A stretch of 64,000 bases of DNA, from contig CAKRZO010000017.1 of the NCBI GenBank assembly GCA_934433135.1, positions 12,709-76,708 of the forward strand, written 5' to 3'. This document shows, one piece after another, positions 25,436 to 34,302 of the stretch. The number at the start of each line of letters is the position of its first letter. The stretch's first letter is position 1. This DNA comes from an uncultured Acetatifactor sp. (GTDB taxonomy: Bacteria > Bacillota > Clostridia > Lachnospirales > Lachnospiraceae). The notes beneath the pieces are model-generated. The model made no database searches. It saw nothing but the letters and a program-made list of their open reading frames with translations, and was not told where the DNA came from. The translations under genes were made by a program, and so were the position numbers.

Positions 25436-26797
25436 ATGAGGAATCAGACAGAACAAAAAGTATTTACTTTTATACAGGAACATAAGATGATTGCCCCAGG
25501 CGAAAATGTGGTCGCGGGAGTATCAGGCGGTGCCGACTCAGTATGCCTTTTACTGCTGCTTAACAGATGGATGAGACGATTCGGTGGCAATCTCTTTGTC
25601 GTGCATGTGAATCACAGAATCCGTAAGGAAGCCGGTGAAGATGCTGCTTATGTCCGAAAGCTGTGTCTGGAAAGAGGTATTCCTTTTTTCTTGCAGGAAG
25701 AAGATGTCCCAAAAAGAGCGGAAGAGGAAAAGCGTTCCGAGGAGGAAATGGGGCGGATTGTGCGTTACGAGACGTTCGATCGGATTGCACACGAAGTCCA
25801 CGCACAGAAGATAGCCGTAGCACATAACCAAAATGACCTGGCGGAAACCATGCTGTTTCATTTGTTCCGGGGAACCGGCCTTGCCGGAATGTGCGGTATC
25901 CGCCCGGTGCTGGGAAATGTTATCCGACCCCTTTTGTGTCTGGAGAGGGAAGAAATCGAAGACTACCTGTGCCTGGAACAGGTTGCCTGGCACTTGGATA
26001 AGACCAATGAAAGCGATGATTATACCAGAAACCGGATAAGACATCATGTCCTTTCTTATGCGGAAGAGAACATCTGCGCCGGAGCAGTATCCCACATGGC
26101 GAAAACCGCGGAAATGCTTGCGGAAACGGAAGAATATCTGGAAGAAGGGGTACAGGCGGCCGGGCAGCAGGCGGTTCTTTACAGAGAGGAACAAAAGATT
26201 GTTTTATCGGTACCGGTCTGCCGTCAACAGGCCAAAGTTATCATCAGCAGGCTGCTTCTTTCCCTCTTGAAAGAGATCAGTCCCTCCGGGCAGAATATCG
26301 GCATGGTGCATGTAAAGGCTGTGGAGGATTTGATCCACCGGACGGGCAATGCCTCTGTTTGCCTGCCTTACGGCATCCGTGCGGTAAGGCAGTACGACGA
26401 AGTGATCCTGGACAGAAGTGAAAAAAAAGGTGAAGAACAGAATCGCTTTATTTTTCACATCTTTTCCGTTACGGATCCTGAAAAAAAACAGGATTTTCCA
26501 AAAAATCAGTATACGAAATGGTTTGATTATGATAAAATAGATGGGTCACTGGAAATCCGGACGCGGCAGACAGGCGATTATCTTACGATTCGTGGTGCAA
26601 AGGACGGTTTAGAAGTCCATAAAACGGTCAAAGATTATATGATAGGAGAAAAAATTCCTGCATCGTTAAGAGACCGGATGCCGCTTCTTGCTGCAGGTCA
26701 TCATATCATATGGATTCCGGGATGGCGCATCAGTGAACATTTTAAGGTATCTTCCGATACTTTAAAGATTCTGGAAGTTACATGGATACCCGAGTAA
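25436..26797 (+). CDS. tilS: tRNA(Ile)-lysidine synthetase
   Basis: A 453-residue enzyme that converts C34 of tRNA-Ile(CAU) to lysidine, allowing AUA decoding. The PP-loop SGGADSVCLL is near residue 28, HVNHRIRKEAGEDAAYV near 55, then HNQNDLAETMLFHLFRGTGLAGM near 130, and a C-terminal TilS domain (DYMIGEKIPASLRDRMPLL near 400). Start 25436 is chosen for the AGGAAA site and normal family N-terminus. It is followed by hpt and ftsH, the usual order. Confidence 0.95.
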   Translation: MRNQTEQKVFTFIQEHKMIAPGENVVAGVSGGADSVCLLLLLNRWMRRFGGNLFVVHVNHRIRKEAGEDAAYVRKLCLERGIPFFLQEEDVPKRAEEEKRSEEEMGRIVRYETFDRIAHEVHAQKIAVAHNQNDLAETMLFHLFRGTGLAGMCGIRPVLGNVIRPLLCLEREEIEDYLCLEQVAWHLDKTNESDDYTRNRIRHHVLSYAEENICAGAVSHMAKTAEMLAETEEYLEEGVQAAGQQAVLYREEQKIVLSVPVCRQQAKVIISRLLLSLLKEISPSGQNIGMVHVKAVEDLIHRTGNASVCLPYGIRAVRQYDEVILDRSEKKGEEQNRFIFHIFSVTDPEKKQDFPKNQYTKWFDYDKIDGSLEIRTRQTGDYLTIRGAKDGLEVHKTVKDYMIGEKIPASLRDRMPLLAAGHHIIWIPGWRISEHFKVSSDTLKILEVTWIPE

Positions 26798-26914
26798 AAT
26801 ATCGCACCGCAGGCGGTTTGCCGGAAGCTTTTTCGGTTAATAGAAGCGACCGGATGCGTTGTACCGGGCGAAGCGAAAATAAAATACCGGCAGGATAACG
26901 GAGGAAGAGGAACA

Positions 26915-27442
26915 ATGAAGGAAATTATCAAAGTCATGCTGACAGAAAAGGAAGTCGATGAGAGAATCCAGGAAATGGGCAGACAGATCAGTAAGGATTA
27001 TGAAGGAAAGCAGGTTCACCTGGTATGCGTGCTGAAGGGCGGAAGCTTTTTTATGTGTGAGCTGGCCAAGAGAATTACGGTTCCGGTTTCCCTGGACTTT
27101 ATGTCCATTTCCAGTTACGGAAGCGACACCAAGTCAAGCGGCGTGGTAAAGATAGTAAAAGACCTGGACGAACCCTTGAAAGGAAAAGACGTTCTGGTAG
27201 TGGAAGATATTGTAGATTCCGGCAGAACCTTAAGTTATCTGCTGGAAATGTTACGAGACAGAGAACCGAAATCCCTGCACCTGTGTACCCTTTTGGATAA
27301 GCCGGACAGACGGGTTGTGGATGTGGATGTGGACTATACCGGATTTCAGATACCGGATAAGTTTGTAGTAGGATACGGACTGGATTATGACCAGCGTTAT
27401 CGCAATCTTCCTTATATCGGTGTTGTGGAATTTGAGGAGTAA
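26915..27442 (+). CDS. hpt: Hypoxanthine phosphoribosyltransferase
   Basis: A 175-residue purine-salvage enzyme making IMP/GMP from hypoxanthine or guanine and PRPP. VVEDIVDSGRTLSYL near residue 96 is the PRPP-binding motif; SSYGSDTKSSG supplies the flexible loop; the C-terminal DYDQRYRNLPYIGVV is typical. GGAGG precedes ATG 26915. It is part of the tilS-hpt-ftsH block; a palindromic repeat begins at its stop codon. Confidence 0.96.
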   Translation: MKEIIKVMLTEKEVDERIQEMGRQISKDYEGKQVHLVCVLKGGSFFMCELAKRITVPVSLDFMSISSYGSDTKSSGVVKIVKDLDEPLKGKDVLVVEDIVDSGRTLSYLLEMLRDREPKSLHLCTLLDKPDRRVVDVDVDYTGFQIPDKFVVGYGLDYDQRYRNLPYIGVVEFEE

Positions 27443-27607
27443 CAGTTCAGCCATGCATACATGCCGATTGATTTCATGCTTGCATGAAAATCTATCGGTA
27501 TGTATGCATGGGCTTAGCGCCGATTTCATAAGCAAAAGCAGCTGCGAAGCAGCGGAGAGCGCTGAAAGCGCGGTTTTGCGCATGAAATCGGTGCGTCTGA
27601 ACTGTTA
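27440..27607. repeat. 168-bp palindromic element, full copy of the CTGAACTGTT family
   Basis: Terminal inverted repeats TAACAGTTCAG (27440-27450) and CTGAACTGTTA (27597-27607) enclose two hairpins. The first pairs CATGCATACATGCCGAT with ATCGGTATGTATGCATG around CATGCTTGCATG. The second pairs GCGCCGATTTCAT with ATGAAATCGGTGC around a segment holding AGCGCTGAAAGCGCGG. It begins at the hpt stop codon and ends 36 bp before the ftsH start, filling the operon gap. Confidence 0.85.
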
Positions 27608-27643
27608 TGAAGAATAACAAAAAAGACAGCAGGAGGCCGGATT

Positions 27644-29488
27644 TTGAGACAGAATGGCAGTGGTTTTGGTACGTTTTTGCTTATATTGATTGCGGGCGCT
27701 TTGTTAATGTGCTTCTGGACTTACAGAAATCTTCCGCAGGACAGCTATACCAGGGAAGAGTTTATGCAGGATGTGGAAGCCGGGAATGTTAAAGGAGTAG
27801 AGATTAATCCCAACCCCGAAGTTCCTACCGGTTCCCTTACCGTCACAACGAATAACGGAAGAAGTAAGACGTTGTATGTGACGGATGTAAAGGAAATGGA
27901 AGAGCTTGTCCGGGAACATGATATCGAATATACCGTAAATGATGTTCCCAGAGAGAAGTGGTATGTGACAACACTGCTTCCCATGCTCATTGTACTGGTT
28001 GTGGGAATTTTCCTGGTTATGATGATCAACGCCAGGCAGTCGCAGAGCGGTGCAAACAGTAAGATGATGAATTTCGGAAAGAGCAGGGCGGTTCTTTCCA
28101 TGGGTGACACCAAAGTAAATTTCGGATCTGTGGCAGGATTGAAGGAAGAAAAAGAAGAACTGCAGGAAATTGTGGAATTCTTAAAGGAACCTGGGAAATT
28201 TACCAAAGTCGGAGCCAGAATTCCCAAGGGTGTTCTGCTGGAGGGACCTCCCGGAACCGGTAAGACACTGCTTGCAAAAGCGGTCGCCGGAGAAGCAGGA
28301 GTTCCGTTTTTCAGTATTTCCGGTTCGGATTTTGTAGAGATGTTTGTAGGTGTGGGCGCTTCCAGAGTACGTGATTTATTCGCAGAAGCCAAGAGAAGAT
28401 GCCCCTGTATTGTTTTTATAGATGAAATCGATGCGGTTGCAAGGCGCCGGGGAACCGGTATGGGCGGCGGACACGATGAGCGAGAACAGACTCTCAATCA
28501 GCTTCTGGTAGAGATGGACGGATTCGGTGTCAACGAAGGTATTATTGTCATGGCAGCTACGAACCGGGTGGATATTCTGGATCCCGCTATTTTACGTCCC
28601 GGCCGTTTTGACAGAAAAGTTGCAGTAGGTGCGCCGGATGTCGGCGGAAGAGAAGAAATCTTAAAAGTTCATGCGAAGAATAAACCTTTGAGAGATGATA
28701 TGGATTTAAAACAGATTGCCCAGGCAACTGCCGGATTTACCGGAGCCGATCTGGAAAATCTTTTGAACGAGTCGGCTATTGCAGCAGCCAGGGAGGGTAG
28801 ACCATGTATTGCACCGGACGATATCAAAAAGGCTTTTATCAAAGTCGGAATCGGTGCCGAGAAAAAGAGCAGAGTGGTCAGCGAAGAGGAGAAGAAGATA
28901 ACAGCCTATCATGAAGCCGGTCATGCAATTCTCTTCCACGTACTGCCGGATGTGGGACCGGTTTATGCCGTTTCCATTATTCCTACCGGGTTGGGCGCAG
29001 GCGGTTATACCATGCCGCTGCCGGAAAAGGATGAAATGTACCTGACCAGGGGAAAGATGATGCAGAATATTATGGTGTCCTTAGGAGGTCGAATTGCAGA
29101 AGAAATCATTTTCGGAGAAATTACTACCGGTGCTTCCAGCGATATTAAGAAAGCAACCAAGACAGCAAGGAGAATGGTAGCCCGCTACGGAATGAGCGAC
29201 AATGTCGGCGTGATCTGTTACGATGATGACGATGACGAGGTCTTTATCGGAAGAGACCTGGCACATGCCAAATCTCACAGCGAAGCAGTGGCTGGTGAGA
29301 TCGATAAGGAAGTAAAAGCCATTATTGACGACTGCTATGCGAAAGCAAGGGTCATCATTCTGGATCACGTACAGGTACTCCACAGCTGTGCAAAGCTGCT
29401 GCTGGAAAAGGAAAAAATAGGAAGAGAAGAATTTGAGGCGCTTTTCCCTTCTGAAGATCAAAACGGTATGCAAACGAATGTATTGTAA
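27644..29488 (+). CDS. ftsH: ATP-dependent zinc metalloprotease FtsH
   Basis: A 614-residue membrane protease. Two membrane segments (near residues 10-25 and 111-131) flank an extracytoplasmic loop; the AAA domain has Walker A GPPGTGKT near 203, Walker B CIVFIDEIDAV near 260 and the SRH region AATNRVDILDPAILRPGRFDR; the zinc motif HEAGH is near 424, with a third ligand in the SSDIKKAT region. The start is TTG 27644, set by AGGAGG 7 bp upstream; an ATG at 27607 opens a different, unrelated frame. Degrades membrane and regulatory proteins, and affects sporulation in Bacillus. Confidence 0.97.
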   Translation: MRQNGSGFGTFLLILIAGALLMCFWTYRNLPQDSYTREEFMQDVEAGNVKGVEINPNPEVPTGSLTVTTNNGRSKTLYVTDVKEMEELVREHDIEYTVNDVPREKWYVTTLLPMLIVLVVGIFLVMMINARQSQSGANSKMMNFGKSRAVLSMGDTKVNFGSVAGLKEEKEELQEIVEFLKEPGKFTKVGARIPKGVLLEGPPGTGKTLLAKAVAGEAGVPFFSISGSDFVEMFVGVGASRVRDLFAEAKRRCPCIVFIDEIDAVARRRGTGMGGGHDEREQTLNQLLVEMDGFGVNEGIIVMAATNRVDILDPAILRPGRFDRKVAVGAPDVGGREEILKVHAKNKPLRDDMDLKQIAQATAGFTGADLENLLNESAIAAAREGRPCIAPDDIKKAFIKVGIGAEKKSRVVSEEEKKITAYHEAGHAILFHVLPDVGPVYAVSIIPTGLGAGGYTMPLPEKDEMYLTRGKMMQNIMVSLGGRIAEEIIFGEITTGASSDIKKATKTARRMVARYGMSDNVGVICYDDDDDEVFIGRDLAHAKSHSEAVAGEIDKEVKAIIDDCYAKARVIILDHVQVLHSCAKLLLEKEKIGREEFEALFPSEDQNGMQTNVL

Positions 29489-29566
29489 AAAACATACAAA
29501 AACGACCTATTGTTTTTGTAAAGTTTGTTAAAAATAAGGATGGTCAAACGACCGATATCGTGTTAC

Positions 29567-29670
29567 TATAATACGCGTAACCCCCCAATACATTATATAG
29601 TTTTTTGCTATACCCCATAAGAAAGAAATACCTTCTCTAAAAGAACAGCCTTGAAAGCTGTTCTTTTTTT
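29567..29670 (+). other. Possible short transcript: -10 box to strong terminator
   Basis: TATAAT at 29567-29572 (weak -35 region) is followed about 70 bp later by a terminator: AAGAACAGC (29641-29649) pairs with GCTGTTCTT (29657-29665) and a T-run to 29670. There is no open frame of note between. This could be a small RNA of about 90 nt, or only the ftsH terminator with a chance TATAAT. A C-run (CCCCCC at 29581-29586) lies near its 5' end. Confidence 0.35.
29641..29670 (+). terminator. Rho-independent terminator downstream of ftsH
   Basis: Perfect 9-bp stem AAGAACAGC/GCTGTTCTT, 7-nt loop, T-run. Confidence 0.92.
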
Positions 29671-29680
29671 GTGATACCAG

Positions 29681-29830
29681 GGTCCAAAGTCGGCAATCCG
29701 ACGCAAGCTTGCTTGCAGAAGGATTGCTGACCTTGAGACCCGCCCCGACATGAGTAAAACATCGGGGTATTAACCCCGATGTTTGCGAATGGCGGGCAGG
29801 ATTGCGAGAGTACGAAGTACGGAGCAATCC
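29681..29830. repeat. Cluster of three hairpins, including family 2 repeat copy 2
   Basis: First: GGTC...GCAATCC (29693-29699) pairs with GGATTGC (29721-29727)...GACC, with AAGCTTGCTT at the tip. Second: AACATCGGGGT (29758-29768) pairs perfectly with ACCCCGATGTT around a 4-nt loop. Third: 29797-29830, CAGGATTGCGAGAGTACGAA then GTACGGAGCAATCC, the second copy of the family seen at 25376-25409. Together they fill much of the 428-bp gap between ftsH and the GH13 gene. Confidence 0.75.
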
Positions 29831-29916
29831 ATATGGCATCATCTACGGTAAGATATTTTCCGAAAATGACAGCTACCGGGTCAGCAAAAACAGTAACAGA
29901 AAGGCATGGTTATAAA

Positions 29917-32016
29917 ATGGAATCTGACAGAATCAAGCAGGCGGAATTCAACATGCACTATATTGCGCAGATGCGGCCGGTGTTAAACAGCAGGGCGCTT
30001 TTTTCCGATACAACAGGAAACTTTGTGACACCGCCGGAACCCAGCGCTTATGACGAAATCACCATCCGATTCCGGACGGCGAAGAATAATGTAGACCGGG
30101 TTTATTTTGTCTGCAAAGAGCAGAACTACCTCATGGATAAAGTGGAGACCGGAGAAGAGTTTGACTATTATGCCTGCGAGTATCAGCTGGAAAACGAAAG
30201 AATTTCTTATCATTTCCGGGTGGAAACAGGGAATTTTGCCGCGATCTACGATACCAGAGGATTGGTAAAAGATGCAGACAGCTATTATGATTTTGCAGTG
30301 CTTCCCGGATTTAAGACGCCGGACTGGGCGAAGGGAGCCGTGATGTACCAGATTTTTACGGATCGCTTCTGTAACGGAGATCCTGCTAATGATGTATTAA
30401 CGGATGAATATTGCTACATTCACCAGAATGTCAGAAAAGTTGAGGACTGGTACCGCTATCCGGCGGATATGGATGTGCGGGAATTTTACGGCGGAGACCT
30501 GCAGGGAGTGATGGACAAATTGGACTACCTGAAAGACCTGGGCGTGGAAGTCATCTATTTTAATCCGCTGTTTGTCTCTCCTTCCAACCATAAGTATGAT
30601 ATACAGGATTACGATTATATTGATCCCCATCTCGGGAAGATAGTAACCGAGTCCGGTGAATTGCTGCATCCCGGCATGGAAAACCGTGAGGCTTCCCGTT
30701 ACATCAGCCGCGTGACCGAAAAACGGAATCTGGAAACAAGCAATGAACTTTTTATTTCTTTGGTAAAAGAAGCGCACAGGCGGGGAATCCGTGTGATTCT
30801 GGACGGTGTATTTAATCATTGCGGTTCTTTTCATAAATGGATGGATCGGGAACGGATTTACGAACAGGCGGAAGGATATGAAAAAGGCGCCTATCTTTCC
30901 CAGGACAGTCCTTATCGGGAATATTTTGATTTCCGCAGGCAGGAATGGCCTTATAATGCTTCTTATGACGGCTGGTGGGGACACGATACGCTGCCGAAGT
31001 TAAACTATGAGAACTCCAGAAAACTTTGCGACTATGTCATGCAGATCGGAGCCAAATGGGTAAGCGAACCTTACTGTGCGGATGGCTGGCGGCTGGATGT
31101 GGCTGCAGATTTGGGACACAGTGAACAGTTTAACCACCGCTTCTGGAAGGAATTCCGTAAAGCAGTCAAACATGCCAATCCCGATGCCATTATTCTGGCG
31201 GAGCATTATGGGAATACCAGGGAATGGCTCGGCGGTGATGAATGGGATACGGTAATGAATTACGATGCCTTCATGGAGCCTGTTACCTGGTTTTTGACCG
31301 GAATGGAAAAACACAGCGATGATTACCGCCCGGATCTGTTAGGCAATGCGGAAAGCTTCTGGATGGCTATGAAGCATCATAATGCCAGCTTTTCCATGCC
31401 CAGTCTCCAGACTGCCATGAATCAGCTCTCCAACCATGACCATTCCCGGTTCCTGACCCGTACCAACCATAAGGTCGGCCGCACCAATACCCTGGGTCCG
31501 AAAGCGGCGGAAGAGGATATTCATAAGGGCGTATTCCGGGAAGCCGTTGTCATGCAGATGACCTGGATCGGGGCGCCTGCGATCTATTACGGGGATGAAG
31601 CAGGGCTGTGCGGCTTTACCGATCCGGACAACCGCAGAACCTATCCCTGGGGAAGAGAAGACCGTGACCTGATTGCTTTCCATAAAGATCTGATCCGCCT
31701 TCGAAATGAATACAACGAACTCCGCACCGGCTCCATCAAATATGTGGACTCCGATTACAATTACCTGGCTTATGCCAGATTCCACAGAAAAGGGCAGAGC
31801 CTGATCCTGATTAATAACAATACCGCTCCGCTGACCAGGCAGATCCGCGTCTGGGAAATCGGAACCCCCAAGGAAGGAACCATGGTAAGACTGATTGCTA
31901 CTTCCGAAGACGGCTACAGCTTAGAACCGGAGGAATATAAGCTTCAGGCAGGTAAGATCACCATAACCATACCGCCCTGCTGCGCGATGATTTTAAGATA
32001 CCGGATGCCCGGATGA
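29917..32016 (+). CDS. GH13 alpha-glycosidase (neopullulanase/cyclomaltodextrinase type)
   Basis: A cytosolic enzyme of 699 residues from ATG 29917, likely hydrolysing cyclodextrins, pullulan or maltodextrins. It has an N-terminal CBM34-like domain (DEITIRFRTAKNNVDRVYFV) and a GH13 catalytic barrel: YQIFTDRFCNGD near 145, VEVIYFNPLF near 212, DGVFNHCG near 297 (region I), DGWRLDVAAD near 388 (nucleophile Asp), AEHYGN near 423 (acid/base Glu) and LSNHDHSR near 503 (third acid). The normal region-IV NHD is kept. A longer upstream start at 29779 would run through the hairpin cluster and is rejected. A single-gene unit before the tRNAs. Confidence 0.92.
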   Translation: MESDRIKQAEFNMHYIAQMRPVLNSRALFSDTTGNFVTPPEPSAYDEITIRFRTAKNNVDRVYFVCKEQNYLMDKVETGEEFDYYACEYQLENERISYHFRVETGNFAAIYDTRGLVKDADSYYDFAVLPGFKTPDWAKGAVMYQIFTDRFCNGDPANDVLTDEYCYIHQNVRKVEDWYRYPADMDVREFYGGDLQGVMDKLDYLKDLGVEVIYFNPLFVSPSNHKYDIQDYDYIDPHLGKIVTESGELLHPGMENREASRYISRVTEKRNLETSNELFISLVKEAHRRGIRVILDGVFNHCGSFHKWMDRERIYEQAEGYEKGAYLSQDSPYREYFDFRRQEWPYNASYDGWWGHDTLPKLNYENSRKLCDYVMQIGAKWVSEPYCADGWRLDVAADLGHSEQFNHRFWKEFRKAVKHANPDAIILAEHYGNTREWLGGDEWDTVMNYDAFMEPVTWFLTGMEKHSDDYRPDLLGNAESFWMAMKHHNASFSMPSLQTAMNQLSNHDHSRFLTRTNHKVGRTNTLGPKAAEEDIHKGVFREAVVMQMTWIGAPAIYYGDEAGLCGFTDPDNRRTYPWGREDRDLIAFHKDLIRLRNEYNELRTGSIKYVDSDYNYLAYARFHRKGQSLILINNNTAPLTRQIRVWEIGTPKEGTMVRLIATSEDGYSLEPEEYKLQAGKITITIPPCCAMILRYRMPG

Positions 32017-32096
32017 TCAGCTAAAAAAAGTTCTTGCAATTTGCAGGAACATATGATACAATTCAAATTGTTCGAAACCTTTCAGGTTTGGAATAT

Positions 32097-32178
32097 GGAT
32101 GGATTCCCGAGTGGCCAAAGGGGACAGACTGTAAATCTGCTGCAAATTGCTTCGGTGGTTCGAATCCACCTCCATCCA
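32097..32178 (+). tRNA. tRNA-Tyr (anticodon GTA)
   Basis: Acceptor arms GGATGGA (32097-32103) and TCCATCC (32171-32177) pair; anticodon arm CAGACT-GTA-AATCTG; T-arm GGTTCGAATCC. A long variable arm makes it class II, as expected for bacterial tRNA-Tyr. 82 nt; CCA is not encoded. Confidence 0.96.
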
Positions 32179-32211
32179 GGTGCTGACAGCATAGATTTTA
32201 TATAATAGTTT

Positions 32212-32295
32212 GCTGGTGTGGCGGAATAGGCAGACGCAAGGGACTTAAAATCCCTCGGGGGCAACCCCGTACCGGTTCAAGTCCGGTCACCAGCA
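32212..32295 (+). tRNA. tRNA-Leu (anticodon TAA)
   Basis: Acceptor arms GCTGGTG (32212-32218) and CACCAGC (32288-32294) pair; anticodon arm GGGACT-TAA-AATCCC; variable arm CGGGGGCAACCCCG; T-arm GGTTCAAGTCC. Class II, 84 nt, CCA not encoded. Lies 33 bp after tRNA-Tyr, probably in one transcript. Confidence 0.96.
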
Positions 32296-32297
32296 TG

Positions 32298-32339
32298 AAA
32301 AAAACCGATCATTGTTTTATGACGATGGTCGGTTTTTTT
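32298..32339. terminator. Terminator after the tRNA pair
   Basis: An A-rich run with ACCGATCATTG pairs with CGATGGTCGGT followed by T7. The A-run upstream makes it potentially bidirectional, also serving the convergent histidine kinase gene. Confidence 0.85.
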
Positions 32340-32412
32340 GCGGTGCGCCCGGCGGTGCATATTTACTTATCTGCCATGGATGTACTCTTACAGGGGAAAG
32401 TCTTAAGTTTCA

Positions 32413-34299
32413 TCATCCATGCCCCGGAGTTGTCTGTGAAACCGGAATCAGCATCACAAACGAGCTTCCTTTTCCGACTTCGCTGTCGATGGTAAAGGAG
32501 AATCTTTCCCCGTAAAGGAGCTTCATGCGTACAACTACATTCCGCAGTCCTACGCTGGTGCTCTGCGGCATTTCTTCATCAATAATATTGCGAAGTTTTT
32601 CTAACGTAATAGCATCGATCCCGATTCCGTTATCCTCTACCGCAATCATACACTTTGCCTCTTTGAGACCGCCCTTCATGCTGCCTTTAAGGCTTTCTTT
32701 CACGTCGTCTTTAAGAACCTCTTTCGAATTTGCATTCAGGCCTGTTTTTTCGTCTTCTTTATCACATATTTTTTTATCCTGTGCCTTGCAGATGCGTATG
32801 GTTAAAGCAGCATCCTGCTTCTGGCATTTGGAGAGTCCGTGAAAAATAGAATTTTCAATCAAAGGCTGTATGAAAAGCTTCGGTACTTCAATGGAAAGCA
32901 GCTCCGGATCAATCTCATAAATTACCTGAAACCGGTTATTGTACCGCTCCTGCATAAGTGCAAGATAGGTTTTTACAAAATCCAGCTCCGTACTTAAGCG
33001 GACCAGATCAGTGGATTGGAAGGCATATTTCAGAATCCGGCTCAGCTTCAGGGTTAACAGAGGAATCTTGTGATCATACCCCAGTTCATCACACTCATAC
33101 AGATAGATCATATTGATGGTATTGAACAGAAAATGCGGATTGATCTGGGACTGTAAAGCCAGCATTTTCGCATCATTCAGAAGATTCAAACGTTTTGTGA
33201 GTTCATCGGATAATTCCTGGTTGCGTTGTGCATAACCGACGATATGCTCCGAAATATACTGAATTTCATTTGCAGCCAGAGCAGGTTCGGAGGAAGCGTT
33301 TTCCGGATGTTCCAGAACCTGCAGCAATTTATAAATCGGTTTCGTGGAACGAATGCTGAATAAAAAGCTGATCAGCAAAACAGTAACAAACAGGGCGGCA
33401 AAGAAAACGGCCAGAAACAGCGTGTTGGAGGACAGTTTCTGGCTGTAAACCTCCAGATTGGTCACCGTGACATAATACCAGGGCGCATTCTGGGCGTGAA
33501 CCTGTGCCAGAATACAGGAGCCGGAACCGTTGTTAAGGACAGCAGAAGTCAATGCTGTTGTAGGTTGCAGATTGGACAGAAGAGGGAATTCGTCCAGCGG
33601 TTCCAAAAGTTCCTGCTGGTAACGGCGGTACATCACTTGACCTTCATCGGTCACCAGGTAAATATTCTGATAAGGATTGCCGGATACATTTGTCAGATGG
33701 GACATCCGGCTTAAGTTCAGATTCAGAACGATTGCTGCTTTGTTCCCGTTAATTTCCAGATATTTTATCATGGACAGCAGAAAAGGATATCGATCATTTT
33801 TTTCACGGGAAACCAGAATAATCTTCTTATTGGCAGCTTCCGGTGTCAGATAGGAGAGCCAGTTGTCATCCTGCATTTGCGAAAGAGGCATAAAAAGCGT
33901 ATTATTGGTAGCCACCCGGTCGGAGAGAGAAGAGTACAGATAGATGGAATCGATAGCGGAATTACCGTTTACAAAAGAATTTAAGGTCTCTTTAAGACGG
34001 ACTTCAAATTCATCATACAGCTGCTCCGGATCTCTTATCGAAAGGAAGGCGTTCACCAGCTTATTCTGGTGCAGGGTAGCGATAATGTAGCGGGAATCGC
34101 TGAGCTGCGTGTCTATGGCGGAAGCGGTGATCGCCAGCTGATTCTCTGTGGAAGCGGAGAATTCCCCTGTCAGGATATTCATGGAGCGCTTATAGGTGAT
34201 GAGGGCAAAAGCCGTGAAAAACAGCAGCATAATACTGCCGATGTAGACAAAATTCTGGGAAAACAGCCGGCTGTTAAAAAGAGAATGCAGTTTCTTCAT
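32413..34299 (-). CDS. YesM-type sensor histidine kinase
   Basis: A 628-residue two-component sensor. Membrane segments near residues 16-34 and 296-318 bracket a large extracellular sensor domain, typical for carbohydrate sensing. The His_kinase region has SQINPHFLFNTINMIYL near 393-409 with the phosphorylated His, followed by an ATP-binding domain (LIENSIFHGL, VEDNGIGID, GVGLRNV-like TSVGLRNVVVR). The ATPase domain carries an odd lysine/aspartate-rich insertion of about 45 residues (KEVLKDDVKESLKGSMKGG) between the N box and G1 box. It follows its response regulator by 3 bp. The pair faces the glycan operon that begins at 35677 and probably controls it. Confidence 0.92.
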   Translation of the reverse strand: MKKLHSLFNSRLFSQNFVYIGSIMLLFFTAFALITYKRSMNILTGEFSASTENQLAITASAIDTQLSDSRYIIATLHQNKLVNAFLSIRDPEQLYDEFEVRLKETLNSFVNGNSAIDSIYLYSSLSDRVATNNTLFMPLSQMQDDNWLSYLTPEAANKKIILVSREKNDRYPFLLSMIKYLEINGNKAAIVLNLNLSRMSHLTNVSGNPYQNIYLVTDEGQVMYRRYQQELLEPLDEFPLLSNLQPTTALTSAVLNNGSGSCILAQVHAQNAPWYYVTVTNLEVYSQKLSSNTLFLAVFFAALFVTVLLISFLFSIRSTKPIYKLLQVLEHPENASSEPALAANEIQYISEHIVGYAQRNQELSDELTKRLNLLNDAKMLALQSQINPHFLFNTINMIYLYECDELGYDHKIPLLTLKLSRILKYAFQSTDLVRLSTELDFVKTYLALMQERYNNRFQVIYEIDPELLSIEVPKLFIQPLIENSIFHGLSKCQKQDAALTIRICKAQDKKICDKEDEKTGLNANSKEVLKDDVKESLKGSMKGGLKEAKCMIAVEDNGIGIDAITLEKLRNIIDEEMPQSTSVGLRNVVVRMKLLYGERFSFTIDSEVGKGSSFVMLIPVSQTTPGHG

Positions 34300-34302
34300 A
34301 GG

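Noticed and set aside
27607..27792. ATG-started frame before ftsH
   Set aside because: It is out of frame with ftsH, lacks a proper ribosome site and overlaps the true TTG start, which has AGGAGG at ideal spacing.
29779..29916. N-terminal extension of the GH13 enzyme
   Set aside because: The extra 46 codons run through a hairpin repeat and have no similarity to GH13 proteins; ATG 29917 fits the family N-terminus.
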